NCBI RefSeq assembly: GCF_001613225.1
Contig: NZ_BDBY01000143.1
Coordinates: forward strand, 22,601 to 86,600
Source of the DNA: Nocardia pseudovaccinii NBRC 100343
Lineage (GTDB): Bacteria; Actinomycetota; Actinomycetes; Mycobacteriales; Mycobacteriaceae
Reading direction: 5' to 3'
Length of the DNA stretch: 64,000 nt
Part shown: in pieces, positions 12,640 to 22,590 of the stretch
Layout of the letters: each line of letters starts with the position of its first letter
Numbering within the stretch: position 1 is the first letter of the stretch
Made by a program: the position numbers and the translations under genes
The notes under the pieces: model-generated
Told to the model about the DNA's origin: nothing
Databases searched by the model: none
What the model saw: the letters and a program-made list of their open reading frames with translations, nothing else

Positions 12640-13981
12640 CCGGCACCCGCCGACTGTTGACGGCAATGGCCACTATTCCTGCGCAATAGATTCCGGCGCC
12701 GACCAGCACCACGCCGATGGAGCGCCCATCCGCCGGTATCACCGACGCGGTGAGCGCGATCGCGAGCACGAACGCGATATTGAATACGGTGTCCTGCAAT
12801 GCGAATACCTGACCGCGCCTGGTGTCATCGATATCGATCTGCATGGTCGCGTCGCCGGTCAGTTTGATGGTCTGCCCCGCGAGCCCGAACAGGAATGCCG
12901 CGACCAGCAGCAATTGATGCGCTCGATGCGCCGCGGTCCCCGCCGTCGCGATCGCGGTCGGGGTGACCAGCGTCAACTGCACCACGGTCGCGGTCAACAG
13001 CCCGAGGACCACCGTGCGCGAGCGGCCGAGCCGCGGAATCAATACCGGCGCGACGACCGCCGCCACCAACATCCCGGCCGCAGTACAGCCGATGGCGAGC
13101 CCGAACCGGGTCAGTCCGGTATTCGCGCCGCCGCCGTCGGCGGGCGCCTGCCGCAGCACCAGCACCATGATCAGCGTATTGGTGCCGAACACGATCCGAT
13201 GCGTGCCGATGCCGATCATCGCGGTGGTGACCTGAACCGCTCCCCAGACCGCGGCCGCACCGTGACGCAGACCGGTCGCGATCGCTCGCACCGCACTGTC
13301 GCGCGTCGCGGTCCCCGGCTCCGGACCGAGCACCCCGGCCCCGAATCCGGCCGCGAATATCGCACCGCAGACCGACCACACGGCACTGATCGCCACCGCG
13401 ACCGCCGAAGCGAAATCACCCGCGCCGATCAATCCGATGATCGCGACCGCCGCCGCGGCGCCGACACCGGCACATCCGGACGCGACCGTGGCCAGCACCG
13501 AATTCGCGGGCACCAGCCAGTGTTGATCGAGTACTCGGGGCAACGCAGCCGACACGCCCGAGAGCACGAACCTGCTGACCCCGACCACGGCAAGCGCGAG
13601 CAACAGCAACGGTGTCTCACCGCTGCCCGCCAACAGCCCGACACTCACCGCTGCGATCAGCACCGCCCGCCCCACATTGGCGACCAGCAGCACCGCTCGC
13701 CGATCCCAGCGGTCCAGCAGCGCACCGGCGTACGGCCCGATCAGCGAGTACGGCAGCAGCAATACCGCGAACGCGGCCGCGATGGCGAGCGGATCGGTCT
13801 CCCGTTCCGGGTTGAAAAGAATGGCGCCGGACAGCGCCGCCTGGAACATGCCGTCACCGAACTGACCGGTAAAGCGGATCAGCGCCAAACGCAACACGCC
13901 GGGACTCTCGCGCAGCGCCGTCTGTAGCGAAACCGGCCGCGCGTCCGCGGGAGTGTTGCCGTCGGGGCGACCAGTAGACAC
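12629..13981 (-). CDS. MFS transporter (drug-exporter type)
   Basis: The protein has 450 aa from GTG 13981. Twelve hydrophobic segments are visible. The loop between helices 2 and 3 carries GALLDRWDRRAVLL, the MFS signature (GxLxDRxxRR). An N-terminal cytoplasmic stretch of about 30 residues precedes LALIRFTGQFGDGMF. This is the MFS_3/enterobactin-exporter-like subgroup common in actinobacteria. The substrate is unknown. It is convergent with the DUF6802-like gene and is followed by no visible terminator. Confidence 0.85.
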   Translation of the reverse strand: MSTGRPDGNTPADARPVSLQTALRESPGVLRLALIRFTGQFGDGMFQAALSGAILFNPERETDPLAIAAAFAVLLLPYSLIGPYAGALLDRWDRRAVLLVANVGRAVLIAAVSVGLLAGSGETPLLLLALAVVGVSRFVLSGVSAALPRVLDQHWLVPANSVLATVASGCAGVGAAAAVAIIGLIGAGDFASAVAVAISAVWSVCGAIFAAGFGAGVLGPEPGTATRDSAVRAIATGLRHGAAAVWGAVQVTTAMIGIGTHRIVFGTNTLIMVLVLRQAPADGGGANTGLTRFGLAIGCTAAGMLVAAVVAPVLIPRLGRSRTVVLGLLTATVVQLTLVTPTAIATAGTAAHRAHQLLLVAAFLFGLAGQTIKLTGDATMQIDIDDTRRGQVFALQDTVFNIAFVLAIALTASVIPADGRSIGVVLVGAGIYCAGIVAIAVNSRRVPVTR

Positions 13982-14016
13982 GCCCAGAGGCTACCTGCCC
14001 CGCGGCCCTCGCTCGA

Positions 14017-14484
14017 TCAGCGAATCCCGTCCACGATCAGCGCACTGACCGCCTCGCGCATATCCGCCGCCATCGGCAGATCCGCCAATGTCGCGGCATC
14101 GATCCAGGCGAAGGCGTCGTGTTCGCCCGGGGCCAGCGCGACCTCGCCGGGCTCCACCTCGACGATGAAGCTGTACTTGCGCACTCGGGGCTTGGTCCTG
14201 GTGGCGTAGTCGAAGTCGCCGAGGAACTCGGTGATGGCGCGCACCCGCAGCCCGGTCTCCTCGAACAGTTCCCGTACCACGCATTCGGCCAGGGTCTCCC
14301 CGGATTCGACTCCGCCACCGGGCAGTTCGTACATGCCGCCGTGGTAATCGTCGGGCACGCGGCGCACTACCAGGAGTTTGCGATCGCGGAATACCGCGAC
14401 ACCGACGACGAAATCGCTGATCCCGTCGCGCTCTGCCGCATCGCGCAGTTGCTGCTCGATGCGCGCGAGCAGCTCGGTTCGCAT
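14017..14484 (-). CDS. Nudix hydrolase
   Basis: The protein has 155 aa. The start ATG 14484 is fixed by a near-perfect GGAGGTGA 7 bases upstream; the in-frame GTG or TTG codons further up are rejected. A full Nudix box (GGGVESGET...RELFEETGL) sits at about residues 52-75. The order YELPGG then RELFEETG is typical of MutT/NUDT1-like housecleaning enzymes. The substrate is unknown. It lies 33 bp downstream of the MFS start on the same strand. Confidence 0.88.
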   Translation of the reverse strand: MRTELLARIEQQLRDAAERDGISDFVVGVAVFRDRKLLVVRRVPDDYHGGMYELPGGGVESGETLAECVVRELFEETGLRVRAITEFLGDFDYATRTKPRVRKYSFIVEVEPGEVALAPGEHDAFAWIDAATLADLPMAADMREAVSALIVDGIR

Positions 14485-14767
14485 CCGTTCGTCACCTCCG
14501 ATTCCGTTGTGGCACATGATGTTACGAATCCGCCGTGCGCGCGTACAGACCCCCTTCGGTTGCCGACCGGCGACTCGGCTAACCGGTCGGTACTGCTCGC
14601 CTGCCGTTCACCCGCAGCCGCGAGTGACTCCCTTGCACGTCACTCACGAAGATCAGCTCGCGTAAAATGCCGAGTGCAGGACAATTTACTAGGAATTCGG
14701 AGTACCACGTCGTAAGTGCTCCTACCCTGAAAGGTGATCGGTGCACGGTCCCGAGAGGAGGACCATG

Positions 14768-15550
14768 ATGTCCACACTCACGACACCACACATCGATGTC
14801 CATCGCGGCGGCGATCGCATGAAAACGCGCGTGTCCTGGCTGGATTCGAAGCACTCGTTCTCCTTCGGGGAGCACTACGATCCCGACAACACCCATCACG
14901 GGCTGCTGCTCGTCAATAACGAAGATATTGTTTCCCCTGGTCAGGGCTTCGAAACCCATCCGCACCGGGATATGGAGATCGTGACCTGGGTGCTCGGCGG
15001 CTCGCTGGTGCACCAGGATTCGCTCGGGCACAGCGGCGTCATCTATCCAGGTCTGGCACAGCGGATGAGCGCGGGCACCGGAATTCTGCATTCGGAGAAG
15101 AACGACTCCTGGCGTCTGGACCACGGCACCGAACACGACCAGCCGGTCCATTTCGTGCAGATGTGGGTGGTGCCGGACGAGCCGGGCTCGGAGCCCGGAT
15201 ATCAGCAGCTCGAGATCGACGACGAATTGGCCCGCGGCGGCCTGGTGACCGTGGCCTCCGGCCTGCCGCGCTATCGCGATCGGACCGCGATCGCCATCGG
15301 TAGCAGCCATTCGGCGATGCATGTGGCGCGGTTGGCGGACAGCGGGGAAACCGAGCAGGCGATCGACCTACCCGACGCGCCGTACCTGCATCTGTTCGTC
15401 GCAAGGGGCGAAGTGGAGATGGAGGGCGTCGGTCCGTTGTACGTGGGTGACGCCGTGCGCCTGACCAGATCGGGTGGGCAGCTGGTGACCGCCCATGGGC
15501 CGGCGGAGATCCTGGTCTGGGAGATGCACGCGCGGCTCGGCTCGGAATAA
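14768..15550 (+). CDS. Pirin family protein
   Basis: The protein has 260 aa. ATG 14768 is 6 bases from AGGAGG; the adjacent ATG 14765 would be only 3 bases away. It is a bicupin pirin. The metal ligands are visible in the N-terminal cupin: H and H in ETHPHRDMEIV, H in SLVHQDSLGHSG and a Glu in ILHSEKND. Bacterial pirins may act as quercetinase-like dioxygenases or redox sensors; the role here is not known. The C-terminal cupin (LHLFVARGEVEMEGV) lacks the ligands, as is usual. Confidence 0.9.
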   Translation: MSTLTTPHIDVHRGGDRMKTRVSWLDSKHSFSFGEHYDPDNTHHGLLLVNNEDIVSPGQGFETHPHRDMEIVTWVLGGSLVHQDSLGHSGVIYPGLAQRMSAGTGILHSEKNDSWRLDHGTEHDQPVHFVQMWVVPDEPGSEPGYQQLEIDDELARGGLVTVASGLPRYRDRTAIAIGSSHSAMHVARLADSGETEQAIDLPDAPYLHLFVARGEVEMEGVGPLYVGDAVRLTRSGGQLVTAHGPAEILVWEMHARLGSE

Positions 15551-15628
15551 CCCCCCCGGCATCAACATCCCAGGGAGTGCGATCAGAAGGCGACTGCAGC
15601 GCAGGCGCACCGGCTGAGAGGAAGTCCC

Positions 15629-16111
15629 ATGGCGCAATATCCGCCACCGGGTCAGTACCCGCCGCCGCCGGGTCAGTACCCGCCGCCGCCGGGTCAGGGG
15701 CAGCCGAACTATTGGCAGGAATCTCCCAAGCGCAAGGGCTTGGCGATCACCACACTGGTGCTCGGCATCCTCGGCTTCCTGAGCTGCTGGACGCTGATCG
15801 GCGGTTATCTGTTCGGCTTCTTCGCGCTGATCTTCGGCATCATCGCGCTGGTCAAGATTCGTTCCGGCAGCGCGGGCGGCACGGGCATGGCGGTCACCGG
15901 CTTGATCCTGGGTGTGCTCGCGCTGGTCGCCGCGGTCGTGCTCAGCATCGTCGGCTGGAGCTTCTTCGTCGACTCCGGTGGCAAGGACTATCTCGACTGT
16001 CTGCAGAAGGCGGGCAACGATCAGACCAAACAAAACGAGTGCCGGGACAAGTGGGAGCACAGCATCGAGCAGAGCTTCAGCGTGACGCTCACTCCGCGCC
16101 CGACCCCTTGA
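15629..16111 (+). CDS. DUF4190 membrane protein with Pro-rich N-terminus
   Basis: The protein has 160 aa. Residues 1-30 are near-perfect repeats of GQYPPPP. They are followed by two transmembrane helices (LAITTLVLGILGFL... and MAVTGLILGVLALVAAVVL) and an extracytoplasmic tail with a CxxxxxxD...C pattern (CLQKAGND...NECRDKW). GAGAGGAAG lies 5-8 bases before the ATG. DUF4190 proteins are common small actinobacterial envelope proteins of unknown function. The stop overlaps the convergent gene at 16089 by 23 bp. Confidence 0.82.
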   Translation: MAQYPPPGQYPPPPGQYPPPPGQGQPNYWQESPKRKGLAITTLVLGILGFLSCWTLIGGYLFGFFALIFGIIALVKIRSGSAGGTGMAVTGLILGVLALVAAVVLSIVGWSFFVDSGGKDYLDCLQKAGNDQTKQNECRDKWEHSIEQSFSVTLTPRPTP

Positions 16112-16640
16112 CAAAACCCTTGATGCCATTGACGACCGACCGGCCGCCGCTGTTCGCGCACGTCCGGGTGGCGGCGATGACATCGCCCAGTTCGGGGCGG
16201 TAGTCGCCCTCGGGCGGTGCGATCCAGATCCGGTAGCCGCTGAGCTCGTCGGTCGGTGAGGGCAGCACGATCCGGCTGCCGGGCAGCGCCACCGAAGCGC
16301 AGACCCGGAACAACTCCGGGAACAGCGTCATATCCAGGTACGAGTTATCGGTCGGACCGGTCAGGAAGGACCAACGGCTGGAGCGCGGATGCGCGATGAT
16401 CGGTCCAGTCCGCCCGTAGTTGGCCAGGAGGTAGGCCCGCACCCGCTTGCCGAGTACCGCGGGCATGACGATGGCGCCGACCGCGCCGACTTCCAACAGA
16501 ATTCGCCCGAGTCCCGGATCGACGACCCCATAGAGACCGTTGTCCTTGCGATAGCGGCGACATCGCGCCAGGGCGTCCTGGGCCGCCGCGAAATCCTGGG
16601 CTGCCAGGTAGCTACCCGATTCCATTCGCGACGTACTCAT
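16089..16640 (-). CDS. Conserved hypothetical (DUF5753-regulator-linked, prim-pol-like fragment type)
   Basis: The protein has 183 aa from ATG 16640 (MSTSRMESGSY); upstream codons in the same frame look non-coding. It has no transmembrane helix. The motif AIVMPAVLGKRVRAYL followed by HPRSSRWSFLTGP is typical of short nocardial and pseudonocardial proteins that are often mislabelled as RNA polymerase subunits or bifunctional primase/polymerase. Here it is divergent from the XRE/DUF5753 gene, sharing a 130-bp promoter region. Function unknown. Confidence 0.65.
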   Translation of the reverse strand: MSTSRMESGSYLAAQDFAAAQDALARCRRYRKDNGLYGVVDPGLGRILLEVGAVGAIVMPAVLGKRVRAYLLANYGRTGPIIAHPRSSRWSFLTGPTDNSYLDMTLFPELFRVCASVALPGSRIVLPSPTDELSGYRIWIAPPEGDYRPELGDVIAATRTCANSGGRSVVNGIKGFVKGSGAE

Positions 16641-16723
16641 GACGAACCTCGCCTCGACTTTGAGTGGATCGACGTAAAACCGAAGGTTGCCGCTGAAATC
16701 GACACTAGACCCGCACAAGTTCC

Positions 16724-16751
16724 TTGACAATAGTCACACGCCGAGTAAATT
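16724..16751 (+). promoter_or_regulatory. Probable housekeeping-type promoter of the XRE/DUF5753 gene
   Basis: TTGACA (16724-16729), a 16-base spacer and TAAATT (16746-16751) form a near-consensus -35/-10 pair. The ATG at 16773 is only 21 bases past the -10 element, so the transcript would have a very short or no leader. That fits the lack of a strong ribosome binding site before the ATG. Confidence 0.6.
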
Positions 16752-16772
16752 TCCGGCGTACCATCTCGAGCC

Positions 16773-17624
16773 ATGGCGCCCGTTTCCCCGACCGTTGCTC
16801 GCTGGGAGCTGGTGCTGCGCCTGCGCGAATTGCGCGAACAGCGCGGCTTCGATTCGGCCACCTTCGCCAAGCGGGTCGGGTTCACCCCGGCGAACTGGTC
16901 GCACGTCGAGAAGGGGCGACGCGTGCTCACCACGAACACCATCGGCCCGGTGCTCGAACTGCTCGAGGTGGATGCCGAGGAACGCGGGGAGTTGCTGACG
17001 CTGCTGGAGGCGAGTAAGCAGCGCGGCTGGTGGGCCAAATCGTCGGCCCTGATCGGGCCGGAACTGCAGCGGCTGTACGGCATGGAGTTCGGCGCGCAGA
17101 GCATTCGCAGTTATGACAGTTTGGTTTTCCCGGGTCTGCTGCAGTCCGAGGACTACGCGCGGGCGCTCATCAGTGCCGATGTGATGATCCGGCCGGTTCA
17201 GGTCGAGCAATTGGTAGCCATTCGGATGCGGCGGCAGGAGCGGTTGCGCGGCAAGGGCCGGGTGGAACTGACCGCGGTCATCGGTGAGGGCACCCTGCTG
17301 CAGCAGACCGGTGGGCCGGAGGTGCTGCGCGGACAGTTGGAGTATCTGGCGAAGACGATCGAGCAACTCGACAATATCGAGGTGCGCGTCATCCCGTTCG
17401 CGGCGAAGGCGGGCGCGGTGCTCGGCGGGTCCAGTTTCCATCTGATCGACTTCGCCGGTGAACAGCTGCCGACCTTCGCGTGGGCCGAGAGCGCGGTCTT
17501 CGGTGGCGCGGTCGACGATCCGGAACAGGTGCGCGATTTGAGCTTCGCTTACGTTCGCGCACTGGAACAATCGTTGAATCGTGCAGCATCATTGGCCCTG
17601 ATCAGCAGGTATGCACGAGTGTAA
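16773..17624 (+). CDS. XRE-family regulator with DUF5753 domain
   Basis: The protein has 283 aa. The N-terminal helix-turn-helix (about 10-70) has LRLRELREQRGFDSATFAKRVG and WSHVEKGRR. The C-terminal DUF5753 domain (about 95-275) has LQSEDYARAL, RMRRQERL, and VRVIPFAAKAGA. Streptomyces and Nocardia genomes carry many such regulators paired with a small DUF397 protein, thought to act as antitoxin-like or developmental regulators (Scr1/BldB type). Here the DUF397 gene starts 10 bp downstream, so they are co-transcribed. Confidence 0.92.
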   Translation: MAPVSPTVARWELVLRLRELREQRGFDSATFAKRVGFTPANWSHVEKGRRVLTTNTIGPVLELLEVDAEERGELLTLLEASKQRGWWAKSSALIGPELQRLYGMEFGAQSIRSYDSLVFPGLLQSEDYARALISADVMIRPVQVEQLVAIRMRRQERLRGKGRVELTAVIGEGTLLQQTGGPEVLRGQLEYLAKTIEQLDNIEVRVIPFAAKAGAVLGGSSFHLIDFAGEQLPTFAWAESAVFGGAVDDPEQVRDLSFAYVRALEQSLNRAASLALISRYARV

Positions 17625-17634
17625 AATCCTGCCC

Positions 17635-18012
17635 ATGGCCACCACCGCTACCCTCCGGTCGGTTTTCACCGACTGGTTCACGTCGAGTCGATCGAACAAC
17701 GGCAATCAATGCGTCGAAGTCCGGTTCGATGGTGACGCGGTGCTCATCCGTGACAGCAAATACCGCCGCAACCCGGCCAACCGCCCCGCTGAAGAGCCCA
17801 TCATCACCGTCACCGCGAGCCTCTGGACCTCGTTCATCAACCTTCTCAACAGCGGCCGATCGCATAACGAGCTGATCGCACAAACTTGCGCCGATGGCAG
17901 CGCTACCCTGCGCCACGGCGATATAACCCTCTCCTACACTCCCGAAGAGTGGGATGCGTTCATCGCCGGCGCACGCGACGGCGAATTCGATCGCATCATC
18001 CTGCCCGCCTGA
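17635..18012 (+). CDS. DUF397 protein with one full and one partial domain
   Basis: The protein has 125 aa from ATG 17635. A single DUF397 domain is about 60 aa. This one has a complete copy (WFTSSRSNNGNQCVEVRF, VLIRDSKY, then LWTSFINLLNSG) and a second copy lacking its first part (GDITLSYTPEEWDAF, IAGARDGEFD). DUF397 proteins are the usual partner of DUF5753 regulators, here directly upstream. The tandem layout may come from duplication. The molecular role of the pair is not settled. Confidence 0.88.
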   Translation: MATTATLRSVFTDWFTSSRSNNGNQCVEVRFDGDAVLIRDSKYRRNPANRPAEEPIITVTASLWTSFINLLNSGRSHNELIAQTCADGSATLRHGDITLSYTPEEWDAFIAGARDGEFDRIILPA

Positions 18013-18091
18013 CCGCCTACCCCGGCCGTGACGCGGCCGGGGCCAACCTCGGCGACGGCGGCCTCCGTCCCATCTCTGCATACTGGACATC

Positions 18092-20110
18092 GTGACTTCC
18101 GATCTGAGCAGTCCCTCCGGTATCGATCTCTCCCACCTCGACCACGCCGTGCGCGTTCAGGACGATCTGTTCGCCCATGTCAACGGCGGGTGGCTGGATA
18201 CCTATGAGATACCGGCGGATCGTGCGGTCGACGGCGCCTTCCGGACGCTGTACGACCAGGCGGAGCTGGATGTGCAGACGATCATCCGGCAGGCCGCCGA
18301 CTCGGCGCCGCCGCACGGCAGTGATGCGCGCAAGATCGGCGATCTGTACTCGAGCTTCATGGACACCGATACGGTGGCCTCGCTCGGGCTGGCGCCCGTC
18401 GCAGGGGAACTCACCGAGATCCACGAGGTCGCCGATCGCAGTGCCTTCGCCGCGCTACTGGGTCGCCTGCAGCGCACCGGCGTCGGGGGCGCGCTGGGTT
18501 TCTATGTCGACACCGACGACAAGAACTCCAACCGGTATCTGGTGCACGCCACCCAGTCCGGGATCGGGCTGCCCGACGAGTCCTATTACCGGCAGGACGA
18601 ATTCGCCGAGATCCGGGACCGATATGTCGAGCACATCGGCCGGATGTTCGCGCTGGCCGCCGCCGAACCGCAGATCGCCGCGCTGCTGCCCGCCGACCTG
18701 ACGACGGTCGGACAGCGGATCTTCGAATTGGAGCGCAAGCTCGCGGCCGGGCACTGGGATGTGGTGCGCCGCCGCGACGCCGAGTTGAGCTACAACCTCA
18801 CCACCTACGACGCGCTGGTCGCCGAGCACCCGGAATTCGATTGGCACGCCTGGACTGCCGCGCTCGCCGAGGGTATTGCGAAGTCGGGTCCCGAACTGTT
18901 CGCCGAAGTGGTTGTGCGCCAGCCGGATTACGTGCGCACCTTCGCGCAGACCTGGGCGGCCGAACCGCTCGCGGACTGGCAGGCGTGGGCGATCTGGCGG
19001 CTGTTGCGTTCGCGGGCGGCCTATCTCACCGATGCGATCGTCGAGGAGAACTTCGACTTCTACGGTCGCACCCTGACCGGCGCGCAGGAGAACCGGGAAC
19101 GCTGGAAGCGCGGTGTTTCGCTGGTGCAGGATCTGCTCGGTGAGGCGGTCGGCAAACTGTATGTCGGCGAACACTTTCCACCGGAGGCCAAGGCACGGAT
19201 GGTCGAGCTGGTCGCCAATCTGCAGGAGGCCTACCGCCGTAATATCGCCGAGCTGGACTGGATGGGGCCGGATACCAGGGCGGCCGCGCTGGCCAAGCTG
19301 GAGAAGTTCACGCCCAAGATCGGCTATCCGGACAAGTGGCGCGACTACTCCGCCATCGTCATCGTCCCGTCCGATCTGGTCGGCAACTACCGGCGCGGCT
19401 ATGCCGCCGAACACGATCGCGATCTGAACAAGCTCGGCGGTCCCGTCGATCGTGGCGAATGGTTCATGACCCCGCAGACGGTGAACGCCTACTACAACCC
19501 GGGCATGAACGAAATCGTCTTCCCCGCGGCCATTCTGCAACCGCCGTTCTTCGATATGCACGCCGACGACGCCGCCAACTACGGCGGCATCGGCGCGGTG
19601 ATCGGTCACGAAATCGGCCACGGTTTCGACGATCAGGGCGCCAAGTACGACGGCGACGGCAATATGATCGACTGGTGGACCGATGCCGATCGCACCGAAT
19701 TCGGTAAGCGCACAAAGGCTTTGATCGACCAGTACAACGTGCTATCACCCAAGGCGCTGGCCGGCGACCACACCGTCAACGGCGAATTCACCATCGGCGA
19801 GAACATCGGTGACCTGGGCGGGCTGTCCATTGCCCTGGCCGCCTACCGTATTTCGCTCGAAGGCGAGGAGCCGCCGGTCATCGACGGTCTGAGCGGTCTG
19901 CAGCGCGTCTTCTACGGTTGGGCACAGGTGTGGCGGACCAAGGCCCGGAATGAGGAGGCGATCCGCCGCCTCGCCACCGACCCGCACTCGCCGCCGGAAT
20001 TCCGTTGCAATGCGGTGGTTCGCAATATCGACAGCTTCCACGAGGCTTTCGATGTGCAGCCCGGCGACGAGCTGTATCTGGAGCCCGCGCAGCGCGTCAA
20101 GATCTGGTGA
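18092..20110 (+). CDS. M13 family zinc metallopeptidase (neprilysin/PepO-like)
   Basis: The protein has 672 aa from GTG 18092. The zinc site HEIGH is near residue 507 (VIGHEIGHGFDDQG) and the downstream glutamate motif is GENIGDLGGLSIAL. It also has NAYYNPGMNEIVFPAAIL, the substrate-binding NAYY motif of M13 enzymes, and the terminal CxVRNxDxFHxAF-like end (CNAVVRNIDSFHEAF). There is no signal peptide or transmembrane anchor, as in mycobacterial Zmp1, which reaches the outside by an unclear route. It ends in KIW, close to the family's usual C-terminal tryptophan. It is convergent with the ABC ATPase gene. Confidence 0.93.
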   Translation: MTSDLSSPSGIDLSHLDHAVRVQDDLFAHVNGGWLDTYEIPADRAVDGAFRTLYDQAELDVQTIIRQAADSAPPHGSDARKIGDLYSSFMDTDTVASLGLAPVAGELTEIHEVADRSAFAALLGRLQRTGVGGALGFYVDTDDKNSNRYLVHATQSGIGLPDESYYRQDEFAEIRDRYVEHIGRMFALAAAEPQIAALLPADLTTVGQRIFELERKLAAGHWDVVRRRDAELSYNLTTYDALVAEHPEFDWHAWTAALAEGIAKSGPELFAEVVVRQPDYVRTFAQTWAAEPLADWQAWAIWRLLRSRAAYLTDAIVEENFDFYGRTLTGAQENRERWKRGVSLVQDLLGEAVGKLYVGEHFPPEAKARMVELVANLQEAYRRNIAELDWMGPDTRAAALAKLEKFTPKIGYPDKWRDYSAIVIVPSDLVGNYRRGYAAEHDRDLNKLGGPVDRGEWFMTPQTVNAYYNPGMNEIVFPAAILQPPFFDMHADDAANYGGIGAVIGHEIGHGFDDQGAKYDGDGNMIDWWTDADRTEFGKRTKALIDQYNVLSPKALAGDHTVNGEFTIGENIGDLGGLSIALAAYRISLEGEEPPVIDGLSGLQRVFYGWAQVWRTKARNEEAIRRLATDPHSPPEFRCNAVVRNIDSFHEAFDVQPGDELYLEPAQRVKIW

Positions 20111-20140
20111 GCACGCGGCTGGGCCGAGGACGCCGCGCGC

Positions 20141-21220
<1,080 letters not shown>

Positions 21221-21245
21221 GGCGTCGATCTCCTCTTGGTCGGTA

Positions 21246-22574
21246 CTACTTGGGCAGCTTCGGCGTGATCTGCCGGTCGATAATGGTCTGCAGCTGACTG
21301 GCCACATTCGCGAAAGCCGTTGCCGGATCGGCATTCTGCAGACCGATCTGCTCCAGCCCGGTGCCGATGATCTGGTCACCGCCAGGCACGAAAACTCGCG
21401 CGTAATCCTGCGATTTGGTCACCGCGAGCTGCTCGATGGCGACCTTCGCATTCGGATTCTTCGCCAGGAAGTCGACCTCGCTCGGATCGGTCACCGCGGA
21501 CTTGCGCACCGGCATATAACCGGTGCCCTGCGAGAAGTAAGCGGTATTGGCGGCATTGGTGATGAACTCGATGAACTTCAGCGCGTTCACCTTCCGCTGA
21601 TCCGAGATCCGCGACGGTATCGCCAGCCCGGCGCCGCCGGTGGTGACGCCGGGGCCGTTGGGATGCGGCAGGAATGCGGTGCCGAATTGCAGTTTGCCCT
21701 CGGCGTTCTTCTGGATGCCCCGCAGATCGCCGGTGGAGGCGATGGTGGAGGCGATGACGCCGGTGCCGAAGTCGACGGCGATCTGCGGTTTGATGCCCGC
21801 GTACTTCTTGGTGTGGATCATATCGCGCAGGAATTGGCCCGCCGCAATGGTTTTGGGGTCGGTGAACTTCAGCGTCCACTGGTCGGAGTAGGCGCCGCCG
21901 AAGGTCCAGTTCGGGCCCTGGAACGTCCAGGCCAGGTAGTTCTTGGCGTCACCCCAGCCGTGCGCGAGCTTGCCGTCGCCGACCACCGACTGGATCTTCG
22001 GACCCCACTCGTCGAATTCCGGCCAGCTCTGCGGGCCGCGGTCGGGCAGACCGGCCTTCGCCCAGACGTCTTTGTTGTAGTAGAACAGCGGTGTCGAGCG
22101 CGCATACGGCAGCGCGTAATGCTTACCGTTGAAGACATAGTCGGCGGCCAGCGAATCGACGTAGTCGTCGAGCTTGACCCCGGCGTCGGCGAAATGCGAA
22201 TCGAGCGGTTCGATGGTGCCGTTGAGCGCGTAGTTGAACCACCAGACATCCGACAGCACAACGACATCGGGCAGCTCACCGCCGGACAGCGCCGCATTGA
22301 ACTTCTGCGACACCTCCTCGTAGTTCTTACCCGCGTCGACCAGATTGACCTTCAGATCCGGATACTTTGCCTGAAACCGGTTGATCAGCTCGGCCTCGAG
22401 TTCCTTCGAGGTGCCAGGGTGATTCGACCAGAAGGTGATGGTGTTGGCGTCACCGGACTGCTTGCCGCCACCGCCGCTGCCCGCGCATGCGGTCAGTGCG
22501 GTACCCGCCGCAAGCGCACCGGCCAGGCCGATGAATCCGCGCCGCGACAGTGCCGGGAATTGTGAAGTGGACAC
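21246..22574 (-). CDS. ABC importer solute-binding lipoprotein (UgpB/sugar type)
   Basis: The protein has 442 aa from GTG 22574 with AGGAGA 4-5 bases before. The N-terminus is a Tat-type lipoprotein signal: SRRGFIGLAGALAAG ends in a lipobox LTAC with the lipidated Cys near residue 29. The mature part is a cluster B binding protein (NTITFWSNHPGTSKELE..., then VVLSDVWWFNYAL, GYMPVRKSAV). It should sit on the outer face of the membrane and deliver a sugar or sugar-phosphate to the two permeases. The ligand cannot be read from sequence. Confidence 0.88.
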   Translation of the reverse strand: MSTSQFPALSRRGFIGLAGALAAGTALTACAGSGGGGKQSGDANTITFWSNHPGTSKELEAELINRFQAKYPDLKVNLVDAGKNYEEVSQKFNAALSGGELPDVVVLSDVWWFNYALNGTIEPLDSHFADAGVKLDDYVDSLAADYVFNGKHYALPYARSTPLFYYNKDVWAKAGLPDRGPQSWPEFDEWGPKIQSVVGDGKLAHGWGDAKNYLAWTFQGPNWTFGGAYSDQWTLKFTDPKTIAAGQFLRDMIHTKKYAGIKPQIAVDFGTGVIASTIASTGDLRGIQKNAEGKLQFGTAFLPHPNGPGVTTGGAGLAIPSRISDQRKVNALKFIEFITNAANTAYFSQGTGYMPVRKSAVTDPSEVDFLAKNPNAKVAIEQLAVTKSQDYARVFVPGGDQIIGTGLEQIGLQNADPATAFANVASQLQTIIDRQITPKLPK

Positions 22575-22590
22575 TGATTCTCCTGTTCGG

